DNA of 64,000 nt from Chryseobacterium geocarposphaerae (GTDB lineage: Bacteria > Bacteroidota > Bacteroidia > Flavobacteriales > Weeksellaceae). The translations under genes and the position numbers were made by a program. Numbering within the stretch: position 1 is the stretch's first letter; every line of letters starts with the position of its first letter. The stretch lies in NCBI RefSeq assembly GCF_002797535.1, contig NZ_PGFD01000002.1, forward strand, positions 558,001-622,000, read 5' to 3'. The notes beneath the pieces were generated by a model, which ran no database searches, was not told where the DNA came from, and saw only the letters and a list, made by a program, of their open reading frames with translations. Positions 26,030 through 35,619 of this stretch are shown one piece after another.

Positions 26030-28558
26030 TTATTGTGGTTTTGCAGGTACCGGGCTTGTATTGGGAGCCTGCATTCCCGGACGATTATTTGGTTTTTTTG
26101 TAGGTTTACTTCCTTCATTCAATGTTCCTATCTGTTGAGGAGCATTGTTAGGTTGCTGAGGAGGAACGTTATTATTTATTTTATTTTGTGGAACCGCATT
26201 ACCCTTGTTATCCGTAGGCTGAAACTTGATATCACTTTTTAAGTAATTAAGCATTTCCTTTGCTTTAATTCCTTCAGGGGTTTTGGTATAGTTTAAGGCA
26301 ATTTGCTCCAGTTGAAGAATCATCACCTCTTTTCCATTTGCTTTTCCTGAATTAAAAGCATTCAAAAGATACAGTTTAGGGATCAATGCATCTTTAGGAT
26401 ATTGCTGTATGGCTTGATCTAAAATAGCCTTACTTTCTGCAAATTTTTCGGCTTCATACAGCGCAAATGCTTCTTTATACTTGTTTTCTACATCTTCAGA
26501 TGATTTTACGAAGGTATTGCTCTTAGGGTTTCTGACAAATTCTGCATAAGAAGTATAAGGATAATCTGTTAAAAGGATTTGTTTTGCTCTTTCGGCTGCC
26601 TGCGGATTTTTTTCATAATTCATGGCAAAAATTTCATACAAGGCTTGGAGCATTACTTTTTCTTCAGGTTTCACCTCTACCAGATCATATAATGTTTTTG
26701 TAGCTAAAGGAGTATTGGTAAAATAGTTCTGGTACATAATCCCCAATCCCAAGGAAGCAGTATCTCTATCCTTTTTCAATTGACTTATATCACTTGGAAT
26801 TTGCTCAATATAATAAGCCGTTTCAAAACGTCTCGGGTTAGGTACAGAAGTGGTTCCCAAAGCCTCATTTTTCATATCTTCAAGAGTTGCCATTTTCTTA
26901 GAATAACGCCAGTTATCAGAAAGAGCTCTGTCTCCCCAAGTCTGTCTAAACGCTGATGTTCCTTTGCTTACGGTACCAGTATTGGCAAAATAAAAACCTT
27001 TAGCGGCAACACCAAAATCCTCAAAAGAATTTGAACTGTTGGCAAAAATAGAAGTAGAGTTATAATCTCCGGTATCAAAGCCTTTATTTCTTTCAGCACG
27101 CCTTCTTTCCAGTTCTTCTTTTTCTTCTTTTGCTTTTATTTTAGCAATATATTTTGTGAAAAAATCGGTTTTCTGCTCAGGGCTCATTTTAGCTAAAGCA
27201 ATGATACTGTCATTTTTCTTGATCAGATAGTAATTTTTAGAGATTTTTTTGATGTAAGACGACTGATCCTGTAAAAGAATTTTTGAAGGCTGGTAAGTCA
27301 TTACAGCTAGTGCAGAATCATAATAAATCCCTGCTCCAATATAATCGTTTTTATCTAGGTATCCCTTTCCTATTTCGTAATAAGTCAATCCACGAAGCTG
27401 TTGATCTGAAACTTTTTCCTTTAAAGATTTTCTGAAAAACTGCTGAGCTTCATCTGTTTTTCCGGCTTTGTTAGCCATTAATCCTAAAGCATAATAAAAC
27501 TCATTTTTTCTGGAAGCATACGTCCCTTTTTTACTGATGTCTTCAAGATATTTTCTGGCACCGCTGTAATCTCCTTTTCCATTGAAGGTTTTTGCTACTG
27601 CAATCTGAGATTTTACTTCAAATTCAAAGTCATTGGCATATTTATAAGCTGCCAGGAAGCTCTCTCTTGCTTTTTCATTTTGTCCCAGATTTTCTAACAC
27701 CTGTCCTCTCAAATAAGCAATTCTACTTTTCAGTTTCCTGTTGGTATTTACTTCATAAGCAAGGTCTAATTCCTTTACTGCTTCTTCTTTCCTTCCTGCA
27801 TCCAAAAGAGATTCAGAATGATAAATAGTCAATAATTTCTGATAATCTTTACTGATTTTCTCATCCTTAAGTCTGGCAAAGATCTCATGAGCTTTATTGT
27901 AGTTTTTCATCTGCGAATAAGCAACTCCTTGATAGATATAAGCTAAAGGAAGCCTTTTATCGCCTTTCATATTGGAAAAAACATAGTTCAGAGCATCAAG
28001 AGCTTCCAAAGACTTATTCTGGTAAATTCTGGATTGTGCAAGAATCATGTAAGCATCAAAAATGGTTTTATTTTTTTCTTCCCCATTTTTAATGACCGAA
28101 TATTTATTGATAGCTTTTAAAGCTTTTGCTTCAGCAATTTCCAGTGCAGTTGCTCCTTTGGGAGGTGCTTGATTGGGATCTTGCGGGTTTCCAGGTATCC
28201 CGGCCATTCCGGGTATTCCCTGAGATTGATTAGGTGCTGTTCTGCTACCTTCTCCTCTCCCATTTATTCCTCCCATTTTCATGGAATTTTCCGCAAATGC
28301 GGCAGACTGACCAAGATCACTTCCTAAAGGCTGATCTTCATAGGTAAGAATAGGAATATAAGGAGCATAAAAATTATCTTTATGTGCTTTATCCCGGGTT
28401 TCAAACTCTGAATTTAATGCATCTTCAGCATTAAAAAGAGTATTGTAGTATGTGGAAAAACCTTTTAAAAATTTGGATCGTTGTTCCGGCTTCTTGACTT
28501 TCATTCCGCAAGAAATTACGATACAGGATGTTAAAAGGAATAAAATTTTCTTTTTCAT
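26030..28558 (-). CDS. sprE: SprE/PorW-type lipoprotein of type IX secretion
   Basis: An 842-residue TPR lipoprotein. The signal peptide ends in a lipobox-like VISCGMKVK (Cys near residue 17). The next segment (SKFLKGFSTYYNTLFNAEDAL) matches the conserved start of SprE/PorW, needed for type IX secretion and gliding in Flavobacterium. TPR repeats occupy roughly residues 150-480 and 590-770; the C-terminus is a low-complexity Asn/Pro/Gln-rich tail. It is expected on the periplasmic side of a membrane, linking T9SS components. The assignment rests on architecture and N-terminal pattern. Confidence 0.78.
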   Translation of the reverse strand: MKKKILFLLTSCIVISCGMKVKKPEQRSKFLKGFSTYYNTLFNAEDALNSEFETRDKAHKDNFYAPYIPILTYEDQPLGSDLGQSAAFAENSMKMGGINGRGEGSRTAPNQSQGIPGMAGIPGNPQDPNQAPPKGATALEIAEAKALKAINKYSVIKNGEEKNKTIFDAYMILAQSRIYQNKSLEALDALNYVFSNMKGDKRLPLAYIYQGVAYSQMKNYNKAHEIFARLKDEKISKDYQKLLTIYHSESLLDAGRKEEAVKELDLAYEVNTNRKLKSRIAYLRGQVLENLGQNEKARESFLAAYKYANDFEFEVKSQIAVAKTFNGKGDYSGARKYLEDISKKGTYASRKNEFYYALGLMANKAGKTDEAQQFFRKSLKEKVSDQQLRGLTYYEIGKGYLDKNDYIGAGIYYDSALAVMTYQPSKILLQDQSSYIKKISKNYYLIKKNDSIIALAKMSPEQKTDFFTKYIAKIKAKEEKEELERRRAERNKGFDTGDYNSTSIFANSSNSFEDFGVAAKGFYFANTGTVSKGTSAFRQTWGDRALSDNWRYSKKMATLEDMKNEALGTTSVPNPRRFETAYYIEQIPSDISQLKKDRDTASLGLGIMYQNYFTNTPLATKTLYDLVEVKPEEKVMLQALYEIFAMNYEKNPQAAERAKQILLTDYPYTSYAEFVRNPKSNTFVKSSEDVENKYKEAFALYEAEKFAESKAILDQAIQQYPKDALIPKLYLLNAFNSGKANGKEVMILQLEQIALNYTKTPEGIKAKEMLNYLKSDIKFQPTDNKGNAVPQNKINNNVPPQQPNNAPQQIGTLNEGSKPTKKPNNRPGMQAPNTSPVPAKPQ

Positions 28559-28644
28559 TATTCAATATAACTCGCTAATCTGCATTTTATTATCAGCAGA
28601 TTTGATGATTTTGTAAAAATAATAAAATTTTATATTGAAACTCT

Positions 28645-29199
28645 TTATATTTCTTTCAAAATTTTGTAAACCAAATGAGTAGGAAGTCCCATAATGGTAT
28701 AAAAGCTGCCATGTATCTTTTTAATTTTTGCCATTCCAAGCCATTCCTGGATTCCATAGCTTCCTGCTTTATCGAAAGGATGGTAATTCTGAATATAATA
28801 TTTTATCTCATCAGTTGTCAATTCATCAATTTCAACGTCTGCAACATCAGTTTCAGTGATTGTATTATTTAAAGTTTTAATCGTAATTCCGGTATAGACC
28901 TGATGTGTTTTCCCGGAAAGTAACTGCAGCATTTTTGTGGCATCCTCTTCATTTTGTGGTTTTCCAAGAAACTGATTATCAATAGCTACAACAGTATCTG
29001 CGGTCAATAAAATTTCGTTTTCTTCCAGCTTCCGGAATGCACTTGCCTTTAATTCAGACAGATAACCTGCTGCCTCTCCTACTTTAATATGCTCAGGAAC
29101 AATTTCTTCACAGTCAATTTTTACCACTTCAAAGTCAAAGCCTAAGTTTGATAAAAGTTCTTTCCTTCTCGGAGATTGTGATGCTAATAATATCTTCAT
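28645..29199 (-). CDS. maf: Maf-family nucleoside triphosphate pyrophosphatase
   Basis: Maf enzymes hydrolyse dTTP, UTP or modified nucleotides to the monophosphate and pyrophosphate, as house cleaning. The 184-residue protein starts ILLASQSPRRKELL (signature SxSPRRxxLL), then has LTADTVVAIDNQFLGKP with the catalytic Asp, SGKTHQVYTG, and DKAGSYGIQEW. It lies nine bases after kdsC and is probably cotranscribed with it. Confidence 0.94.
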   Translation of the reverse strand: MKILLASQSPRRKELLSNLGFDFEVVKIDCEEIVPEHIKVGEAAGYLSELKASAFRKLEENEILLTADTVVAIDNQFLGKPQNEEDATKMLQLLSGKTHQVYTGITIKTLNNTITETDVADVEIDELTTDEIKYYIQNYHPFDKAGSYGIQEWLGMAKIKKIHGSFYTIMGLPTHLVYKILKEI

Positions 29200-29208
29200 T
29201 CTCAGTAA

Positions 29209-29727
29209 TTAAATAGATTGAGTATTATCGTCATGCCATTTCCCCTGAACTTTCATTACCTGCTCAATCACATCCCGTACTGCTCCACTTCCGCCTTTTA
29301 TAGGAGAAATATAATCTGAAACAGCTTTCACTTCCGGAACAGCATTTTCAGGACAGGCTGCAATGGCAGAATTTTCCATGATATGAATATCGGGTAAATC
29401 ATCACCCATCGTCAAAATTTCCTCGTTTTTAAGATGATATTTCTTTTTAAAATCTTCAAAATCCTCCAATTTGTTATGAGATTTCGGGTAATAATCTTCA
29501 ATCCCAAGGTAGTTGATCCTGTGTTTTACCATTTCATCATTCCCTCCTGTGATTACTCCTATTAAATAATTGTTTTTTAGAGCTTTAACGACTGCATATC
29601 CATCTAATACATTCATTACCCTGCACATATTTCCTCCGGGCATCAGATACACACTTCCGTCTGTGAAAACGCCGTCTACATCGAAAACAAATGCCTTAAT
29701 ATTTTTTAGTTTTTCTTTATAACTCAT
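29209..29727 (-). CDS. kdsC: KdsC-type HAD phosphatase (KDO-8-phosphate phosphatase)
   Basis: A 172-residue HAD phosphatase of the C0 type, which lacks a cap and usually acts as a tetramer. Motif I is AFVFDVDGVFTDG, with the second Asp as general acid. Motif II/III is seen in VITGGNDEMVKHR, and motif IV in ILTMGDDLPDI. The family hydrolyses 3-deoxy-manno-octulosonate 8-phosphate in lipopolysaccharide core synthesis. No other kds gene is nearby. Confidence 0.9.
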   Translation of the reverse strand: MSYKEKLKNIKAFVFDVDGVFTDGSVYLMPGGNMCRVMNVLDGYAVVKALKNNYLIGVITGGNDEMVKHRINYLGIEDYYPKSHNKLEDFEDFKKKYHLKNEEILTMGDDLPDIHIMENSAIAACPENAVPEVKAVSDYISPIKGGSGAVRDVIEQVMKVQGKWHDDNTQSI

Positions 29728-29814
29728 TTTATTTTAAGTTGTTGAATCGTTAAGTTGTTGAGATGTTTGGTTGTAAAACGATTATCAACTTGGTATCTCA
29801 ACAGTTTAACATTT

Positions 29815-30564
29815 CTATAAATTATACATTTTCTGAATGGAATGATTCATTGTTTTATAAATCTCCAGACTTTCATCCTTTAGTAACTGTTCATGCAGTT
29901 CCAGAATTCTTCTATCGTTTCTTACCGCTGGACCGGTTTGTGCAGATTGAGGATCAATTTCATGAATTTTCTGTACCGTTTCATCAATTAAGGGTAAAAA
30001 ATAATCAAATGGAATTTCCTGGGAATCCGAAATTTCCTTGGCTCTTGAAAAAAGATGATTCACAAAATTGCAGGCAAAAACTGCTGTTAAATGAATATAT
30101 TTTCTTTTTTCATGGGTGCTTTCCATTACTTTTTGGGAGATTTTAGAAGCCACTTCAAACAAAGTTTTTTTATCTTCTTCATTTTCAGCTTCTACAAAAA
30201 ACGGAATATTGGAATAGTCCAGTTCTTTAGATTTTGAAAACGTTTGCAACGGATAAAGGCTTGATTTTCTGTACTCCCCTGCTAAAATTTCTTTTGGCAA
30301 TGATCCTGAAGTATGGGTAACCAGGCAATCTTTTTTAATAATGATTTTAGAGACGGCTTCCACTGAATTATCACTTACACAAATGATATATAAGTCTGCA
30401 TCTTCCAGAATTTCTGTTGAAAAAGGAACCTTTAATTCTTCAGAAATTTTTTTCAGTTCTGTTTCGTTCCTGCCAAAAATCTGAGCTAATGGAGTGTTAT
30501 TCAATACAAAAGCTTTTGCCATATGATAGGCTACATTTCCGGAACCAATGATTACAATTTGCAT
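29815..30564 (-). CDS. Rossmann / DUF2520 protein
   Basis: A 249-residue protein with an N-terminal dinucleotide-binding motif (VIIGSGNVAYHMAKAF), a THTSGSLPKE segment typical of the DUF2520 group, and a helical C-terminal domain. It resembles 6-phosphogluconate-dehydrogenase-like reductases, but the substrate is unknown. It is commonly found upstream of kdsC/maf in Flavobacteriia and is encoded here in the same direction, 87 bases ahead. Confidence 0.85.
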   Translation of the reverse strand: MQIVIIGSGNVAYHMAKAFVLNNTPLAQIFGRNETELKKISEELKVPFSTEILEDADLYIICVSDNSVEAVSKIIIKKDCLVTHTSGSLPKEILAGEYRKSSLYPLQTFSKSKELDYSNIPFFVEAENEEDKKTLFEVASKISQKVMESTHEKRKYIHLTAVFACNFVNHLFSRAKEISDSQEIPFDYFLPLIDETVQKIHEIDPQSAQTGPAVRNDRRILELHEQLLKDESLEIYKTMNHSIQKMYNL

Positions 30565-30710
30565 AAAACAAAGATAAGGTTTTAGGTTTAGTTTTAGAAG
30601 ATAAGGATGTTATAGAAAATTTATTTCCTTTATAAAGGTAATAAACATACCTCTCTGATATTATTTTTGATATTTGGACTAAAAATTGAATAAGTAATTT
30701 AACTTTTAGA

Positions 30711-30718
30711 TATTTTTG
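30711..30718 (+). promoter_or_regulatory. -7 element for the ECF sigma gene
   Basis: TATTTTTG fits TAnnTTTG, with an ATTG 22 bases upstream as a possible -33 box; 25 bases before the ATG. Confidence 0.5.
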
Positions 30719-30743
30719 TAATCCAAAACAGTGAAAGCATCTT

Positions 30744-31295
30744 ATGAAGATTAAAGACGCGGAAATTATTTCGTTGATGCAAGATTCACGAACTCAGGAA
30801 AAAGGAGTTCGTGCTCTGATGGATGCTTATCAAAGTAGATTGTATTGGCACATAAGAAGAATTATTGTGGACGGAGATCTTGCTCAGGACACTTTGCAGG
30901 AGACTTTTATTAAAGCTTATCAGAATTTTCACCAGTTCAAAAACGATAGCCAATTGTATACTTGGCTGTACAGAATTGCTACCAACGAAGCATTACAGCA
31001 GGTAAATAAATTGAAGAAAATGCAGAAATCTGATGAAGATCCTGAATACCATATGCAGAATCTTATTGCTGACAATACAGAAGGAAGCGCAGAAGAAATA
31101 CAAATATTGCTACAGAATGCTATACAGAGTCTGCCAGAAAAGCAGAAACTGGTATTTATGATGCGGTATTATGATGATTTGCCTTACGAAGAAATATCTA
31201 AGATTGTAGATATGTCGGTAGGAACATTAAAAACAAATTATCATTATGCCAAACAAAAAATAGAAGAATATATTAAAGAAAATTACGAAAGATAA
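30744..31295 (+). CDS. ECF-type RNA polymerase sigma factor
   Basis: A 183-residue sigma-70 family protein with region 2 (residues about 25-95; AQDTLQETFIKAYQNFHQF and WLYRIATNEALQQ) and region 4 (about 125-175; LPEKQKLVFMMRYYDDLPYEEIS and a helix-turn-helix up to MSVGTLKTNYHYAKQKI). It lacks regions 1 and 3. The next gene, 17 bases on, encodes a membrane protein that is probably its anti-sigma factor, and a periplasmic Spy-like protein follows, so this looks like an envelope-stress module. Confidence 0.92.
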   Translation: MKIKDAEIISLMQDSRTQEKGVRALMDAYQSRLYWHIRRIIVDGDLAQDTLQETFIKAYQNFHQFKNDSQLYTWLYRIATNEALQQVNKLKKMQKSDEDPEYHMQNLIADNTEGSAEEIQILLQNAIQSLPEKQKLVFMMRYYDDLPYEEISKIVDMSVGTLKTNYHYAKQKIEEYIKENYER

Positions 31296-31312
31296 TTTCT
31301 TAAAAAACTGAG

Positions 31313-31945
31313 ATGAAAGACTTTGATCTAGAAAAATTAGAACGTAAAAACATTTATAAAGTCCCTGAAAATTTATTTGAAAATATTCAGGGGAAGGTTT
31401 TGAGCGGGATTAATGATTTTGATCTCGAAAAATTAGAACGCAAAAATATTTATACAATTCCTGAAAATCTGTTTGCAAATATTCAGGAGAATGTATTGAA
31501 TAATATGTCACCTGCTAAAAAAGCACCTGTTTTTAAATTAAATTTAAATTGGGCTTATGCGGCGGCGGCGTCATTAGCATTGATTTTTGGGATGACTTTT
31601 GTTTTTAATAATAATGATTCAAAAGAAAAAGAGAATTCCCAGGCAGCATATGCTATGAATAACCAGGAACCTAAAACAGAAAGCGAACTCGCTTATGAAA
31701 CTCTAAAATCTGATTTAACTTCTGTTGAAAATAATAATCAAATAACTGGAGATCAGAATAATAAAAATTCTTATGTTCAGGATAACAGCAACGGAGATGA
31801 AAAAACAAAATCTCAAATCGTAAAGCCTGTTTCGAAACATAATGAAACACAAATGAACGAGTACTTGGAATCATTTACCAATTCTGAAATATCAGAACTG
31901 GCAAGTAATTCCACTCAGGATGTTTATTTGGATTTATATAATTAA
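31313..31945 (+). CDS. Probable anti-sigma factor with duplicated N-terminal motif
   Basis: A 210-residue protein with a cytosolic N-terminus, one transmembrane helix at about residues 80-100 (WAYAAAASLALIFGMTFVF) and an Asn/Glu-rich extracytoplasmic tail. The N-terminal 64 residues are two copies of a 32-residue unit (DFDLEKLERKNIYKVPENLF and DFDLEKLERKNIYTIPENLF). Position and topology suggest it binds the preceding ECF sigma factor; no zinc-binding anti-sigma motif is present. Confidence 0.75.
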   Translation: MKDFDLEKLERKNIYKVPENLFENIQGKVLSGINDFDLEKLERKNIYTIPENLFANIQENVLNNMSPAKKAPVFKLNLNWAYAAAASLALIFGMTFVFNNNDSKEKENSQAAYAMNNQEPKTESELAYETLKSDLTSVENNNQITGDQNNKNSYVQDNSNGDEKTKSQIVKPVSKHNETQMNEYLESFTNSEISELASNSTQDVYLDLYN

Positions 31946-31953
31946 AAGAAAGG

Positions 31954-32463
31954 ATGAAAAAGATATTATTTACACTTTTTATCATTTATAGTTTTGTCTT
32001 AAATGCACAAAGGACAGACTATGACTGGAAAAAAATGGATCCCAAACAGAGGAAGGAAGTTATCAATAATCTTTCTCCTGAAGAAAGAAAAGCACTTCTT
32101 ACCAAGTTCAGGAATAATATGGTGATGGAAAATCTGAATATTGACCCGAGTGATAAAACCGAATTTACGGAGATTTATAATGAATATCTGGATAGCCAGA
32201 GACAGATAAAGAGTCAGTTTAATTCTAATTTTGATCCTGAAGCCTTATCTGATGAGGAAGCGAAAGCTAAACTTCAACAGAGTTTTGAAGTAGGGCAGAA
32301 GCTATTGGATAATAGAAAAAAGTATGCAGAAAAAATGCAACAAGTAATTCCTTGCCAAAAAGTTTTGAAATTGTTTCAATCTGAGGGAATGATGAGAGAT
32401 AAGATGAATGAAAGAAAACCGCACGGAAACGATAATAATTCAAGACCTAAGCAAACCCCATAA
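31954..32463 (+). CDS. Periplasmic Spy/CpxP-like protein
   Basis: A 169-residue secreted helical protein: a signal peptide of about 18 residues ending LNAQ, then charged helices (KKMDPKQRKEVINNLSPEER, TKFRNNMVMENLNI) as in the LTxxQ/Spy-like sensors paired with ECF modules. A single Cys lies near residue 132. It has the same orientation and starts eight bases after the anti-sigma-like gene, which supports a shared operon. It is probably the periplasmic sensor or chaperone arm; this is inference from context. Confidence 0.7.
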   Translation: MKKILFTLFIIYSFVLNAQRTDYDWKKMDPKQRKEVINNLSPEERKALLTKFRNNMVMENLNIDPSDKTEFTEIYNEYLDSQRQIKSQFNSNFDPEALSDEEAKAKLQQSFEVGQKLLDNRKKYAEKMQQVIPCQKVLKLFQSEGMMRDKMNERKPHGNDNNSRPKQTP

Positions 32464-32559
32464 TAGTTTATTTTTTTAATGTTGGACGACTCTCATAATT
32501 TATTTGTGAGGGTCGTTTAATTTTAAAGGAATTTGTAATTTTACTTCTGAAACTTTCTT

Positions 32560-33582
32560 ATGATGAAACAAATTTTATTATTCCTTTTATTTTCAGGGGC
32601 ATTATTTTCGCAGAAAACAGAAATTATAGATCTTACCAAATCTATTAAAGACAGCAAAAACTCTATCAAAAGTTTTACGGTGATAGATCAAAGAGCTAGC
32701 CAGGAAATCGGATCGGTAATGTATCATAAAGACGAAATAAAAGTTGCTTTCGAAAATGATGCAAGTAAAGATATTCAAAATTGGTTTTATAAATATAATC
32801 CGGTAAGAGGTAATGACAATATGGTTCTTTTACTGGAGAAATTAAATATTTCTGAAGATAAAAAAGAAAAATATTCAATTGGAAAACTTGAGTTGAGAGC
32901 CAGCATTTTCATTAAAAAAGATGATGGATATCATTATGTTTGTAGAAAAGATACAGTTGCAACAACTTCATCCCGTACTACACCATATTTGGGACAAAAT
33001 CTGGCGAGAAAAACGACTCTTATTTTAACAGATTTATTTAAAGATTCTTATGAAGCAAAACCATGGGATTTTAGTATTCCAGAGAATGAACTTCAAAATT
33101 ATGCTTCTTTATTAAAAGATAAGCTTGATATTTTAAAGGCAACTGAGCTAACAGATGGAGTTTATAAAGATTATTATAGCTTTTTTACATACAATCCTGA
33201 TCCCGAATATACATTGCAGACTAATGACAAAGGAATAGTTACAAAAGCAATAAAAGGGGAGGACAAAAAAGCAATCAGATATTTCTATGCTTTTGTATAT
33301 AAAGGAATTGCATACAAAAATATTCCTTTTGGCTATACTGAAATATTTAAAGATGAGAATGGTCTTTTTATTGAGGTTACAAAGGCAGAATTATTTCCTG
33401 AATCCACAACTAGTGGTGCTTCGATTGGAGCTGCAGCGGGGGGAATCATTGGAGGGGTAATTGGTGCTGTTGTAGATGCCAGTATAGGCAGTAAAAAACG
33501 TAATACTAATGGCTCTAAAGTTTATCTTGATCCTTTTACAGGACATTATATTTTGCCTGAAAATTTTGGTAAAACTAAATAA
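32560..33582 (+). CDS. Hypothetical exported protein with glycine zipper
   Basis: A 340-residue protein with a signal peptide of about 18 residues (ILLFLLFSGALFSQ). The body (residues 20-270) matches nothing I recognise. Near residue 285 there is a glycine-zipper segment, GASIGAAAGGIIGGVIGAVV, which may insert in or associate with membrane. The start could be either of two adjacent ATGs. It has a terminator and stands alone; a 96-base gap separates it from the Spy-like gene. Confidence 0.65.
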   Translation: MMKQILLFLLFSGALFSQKTEIIDLTKSIKDSKNSIKSFTVIDQRASQEIGSVMYHKDEIKVAFENDASKDIQNWFYKYNPVRGNDNMVLLLEKLNISEDKKEKYSIGKLELRASIFIKKDDGYHYVCRKDTVATTSSRTTPYLGQNLARKTTLILTDLFKDSYEAKPWDFSIPENELQNYASLLKDKLDILKATELTDGVYKDYYSFFTYNPDPEYTLQTNDKGIVTKAIKGEDKKAIRYFYAFVYKGIAYKNIPFGYTEIFKDENGLFIEVTKAELFPESTTSGASIGAAAGGIIGGVIGAVVDASIGSKKRNTNGSKVYLDPFTGHYILPENFGKTK

Positions 33583-33589
33583 TAATAAG

Positions 33590-33614
33590 AGAGACCGAAG
33601 TCTCTTTTTTTTTA
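33590..33614 (+). terminator. Terminator after the glycine-zipper gene
   Basis: Stem AGAGAC, tetraloop CGAA, complementary GTCTCT, then a run of T. Confidence 0.85.
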
Positions 33615-33748
33615 CCTTTATTAATATTGCATAATTTAATAGTTTTAGTATTTAAACATATCAGACAAAATATAATGAAAAGAGAGAATATTGATTCATA
33701 TTGGCTTATAAATTGATACTAAAACATTATCGTATTTTTAATTCCTCG

Positions 33749-35548
33749 ATGAACAAATCAACTCTAATTTTAGTTTTGTTTTTAAGCTACTTTTCGTGTT
33801 TTAATGCCCAAGAAAAGAAAGATTCGCTCTATTACAAGATCGAAGAATTTTCTGATAAAAGAAAAGTTACCAAATTTTTTCATCGTTTCATATTTCGTAG
33901 AGAAGCAGATTCTGCTTCTGTTAAAACCACTACAGAAAAATTGTTGCAGGAAACCTATAATGGGAGACACATCAGAACCATCAGAATACAAACAATTGAC
34001 CCATTCGGTTATGGTTCTGAAGATAAAAAAGAAAAATCAAAATGGTACGATTGGTTTACCAATCATCTTCATGCCAATACCAAAGTCTCTACCGTCAATA
34101 ATTATTTACTTTTTAAAGAAGGAGAAGAATATAATGCTCAAAAAATTTATGAATCTGAACGTCTGCTTAGAACAATGCCTTTTATAAACAGGGTTAATAT
34201 CAGTATTTCGGATAGTACTTCCTCCAAAGATTCTATTGATGTTGTGGTAAAAGTTCTCGATTCCTGGAGTCTGAAACCTAGACTAAGTTATTCGGGAAGT
34301 AAGATTGGTTTGGGACTTACTGAAGAAAATGTGTTGGGATTAGGGCACGAATTTGATTTTCTTTATAGAAATGATTCCAAAGAAAAACAGAATTACTTGT
34401 TGGGAAGCTATACGGCGTATAATCTTTTTGGTTCCTATATTAATGCCCAGATTTTGGGTGAACGTGACTTTTCTAAAAACGAAAGAATCAATTTTAATGT
34501 CACAAGAGATTTCTTTTCACCATTAACAAAATGGGCAGGAGGATTGAGTTTTGAATATTTTATGCGGAACGTTTTGCTTCCGACAGAATCAGAAACTACT
34601 TTTCCTGAAGCCCAGATCAAAGTCTATAGTCAGGATTTGTGGGGAGGCTATCAGATTCCTGTTTCATCAGATCCAAGTGAAAAAGTATCCAGTAATATTG
34701 CTTTTATAGGAAGGTTTCAGAATTATCAATATAAAGACAGTCCGGATATTGACCAGTTTCAGTATTTCAGATCTTACAGCAGTTTTCTGATGTCGGTTGG
34801 ATATATTCAGCGAAAATTTTCAGTTCAGAAAAATATTTTTCAATATGATTTGCCTGAAGATATTGCTTACGGAAATTCAGTTAATATAACAGCCGGTGCT
34901 TTATCAAGAAGCAAGGATGTGATCCCTTATGCCGGAGTTTCTGCCTCTTATGGGGATTTTACAAATATCGGATACTTTACTGTGAAAGCCCAGTTTGGAA
35001 GATTCTTTAATGAAAACAAACAAAACCGCGAGTCGTTCCGCTTGGATGGAACTTATTTTTCCCATCTTATGGATTGGAAGTTTGCCAAAGCCAGACATTT
35101 CTTTTCCCCAACCTTAGCATTGGGAAATCCGGAGTATAACTATTCTTATAAAGACAGGATCAATCTTTCTTCAGCAGATGAGTTTCCTGTTTATACAGCC
35201 GATTATATTGGAACCAAAAAACTTGTTTTAAGGTATCAGCTTCAACTTTTTATTAATAAAACCTGGAAAAATTTTCATTTCAGTCCGTATTTAACGACAG
35301 CAGTAGGTTGGCTGGGGATGCCGGATGACAAATTATTGAGAACGACTATGAATACCAAAATAGGAGTGGGGGTTCTCATTAATAATCCTTTTCTGGTATT
35401 CAACAGAATACAGGTTTCTTTTATGTATTATCCGCGGGTGCCATTTGATAATAATTCTGTTTTTGACTTTAACAGCAACCGGAATAATCTTTTACCGATG
35501 AATTCTTTTGGTGCAGATATCCCGCGTTTTGTGAATTTTGGAAATTAA
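33749..35548 (+). CDS. Outer-membrane barrel with POTRA-like domain
   Basis: A 599-residue protein. The start is placed at MNKSTLILVLFLSYFSCFNA because this is the signal peptide; a TTG 16 codons upstream would precede it with a hydrophilic stretch. After the signal peptide comes a POTRA-like region (YLLFKEGEEYNAQKIYESER and RTMPFINRVNISI), as in BamA, TamA or ShlB relatives. The rest is an amphipathic beta-strand pattern with alternating aromatic residues, ending FVNFGN. It probably acts in the outer membrane; the transported or anchored substrate is unknown. Confidence 0.8.
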   Translation: MNKSTLILVLFLSYFSCFNAQEKKDSLYYKIEEFSDKRKVTKFFHRFIFRREADSASVKTTTEKLLQETYNGRHIRTIRIQTIDPFGYGSEDKKEKSKWYDWFTNHLHANTKVSTVNNYLLFKEGEEYNAQKIYESERLLRTMPFINRVNISISDSTSSKDSIDVVVKVLDSWSLKPRLSYSGSKIGLGLTEENVLGLGHEFDFLYRNDSKEKQNYLLGSYTAYNLFGSYINAQILGERDFSKNERINFNVTRDFFSPLTKWAGGLSFEYFMRNVLLPTESETTFPEAQIKVYSQDLWGGYQIPVSSDPSEKVSSNIAFIGRFQNYQYKDSPDIDQFQYFRSYSSFLMSVGYIQRKFSVQKNIFQYDLPEDIAYGNSVNITAGALSRSKDVIPYAGVSASYGDFTNIGYFTVKAQFGRFFNENKQNRESFRLDGTYFSHLMDWKFAKARHFFSPTLALGNPEYNYSYKDRINLSSADEFPVYTADYIGTKKLVLRYQLQLFINKTWKNFHFSPYLTTAVGWLGMPDDKLLRTTMNTKIGVGVLINNPFLVFNRIQVSFMYYPRVPFDNNSVFDFNSNRNNLLPMNSFGADIPRFVNFGN

Positions 35549-35592
35549 TTTCACCTCATAAATTAAGAATAAGGAATTATCCTGCATTTTAT

Positions 35593-35600
35593 TATCTTTG
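35593..35600 (+). promoter_or_regulatory. -7 element for lepA
   Basis: TATCTTTG, a full match to TAnnTTTG, 19 bases before the lepA ATG; -33 not evident. Confidence 0.5.
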
Positions 35601-35619
35601 CAAACTACATAGTTCTTAA

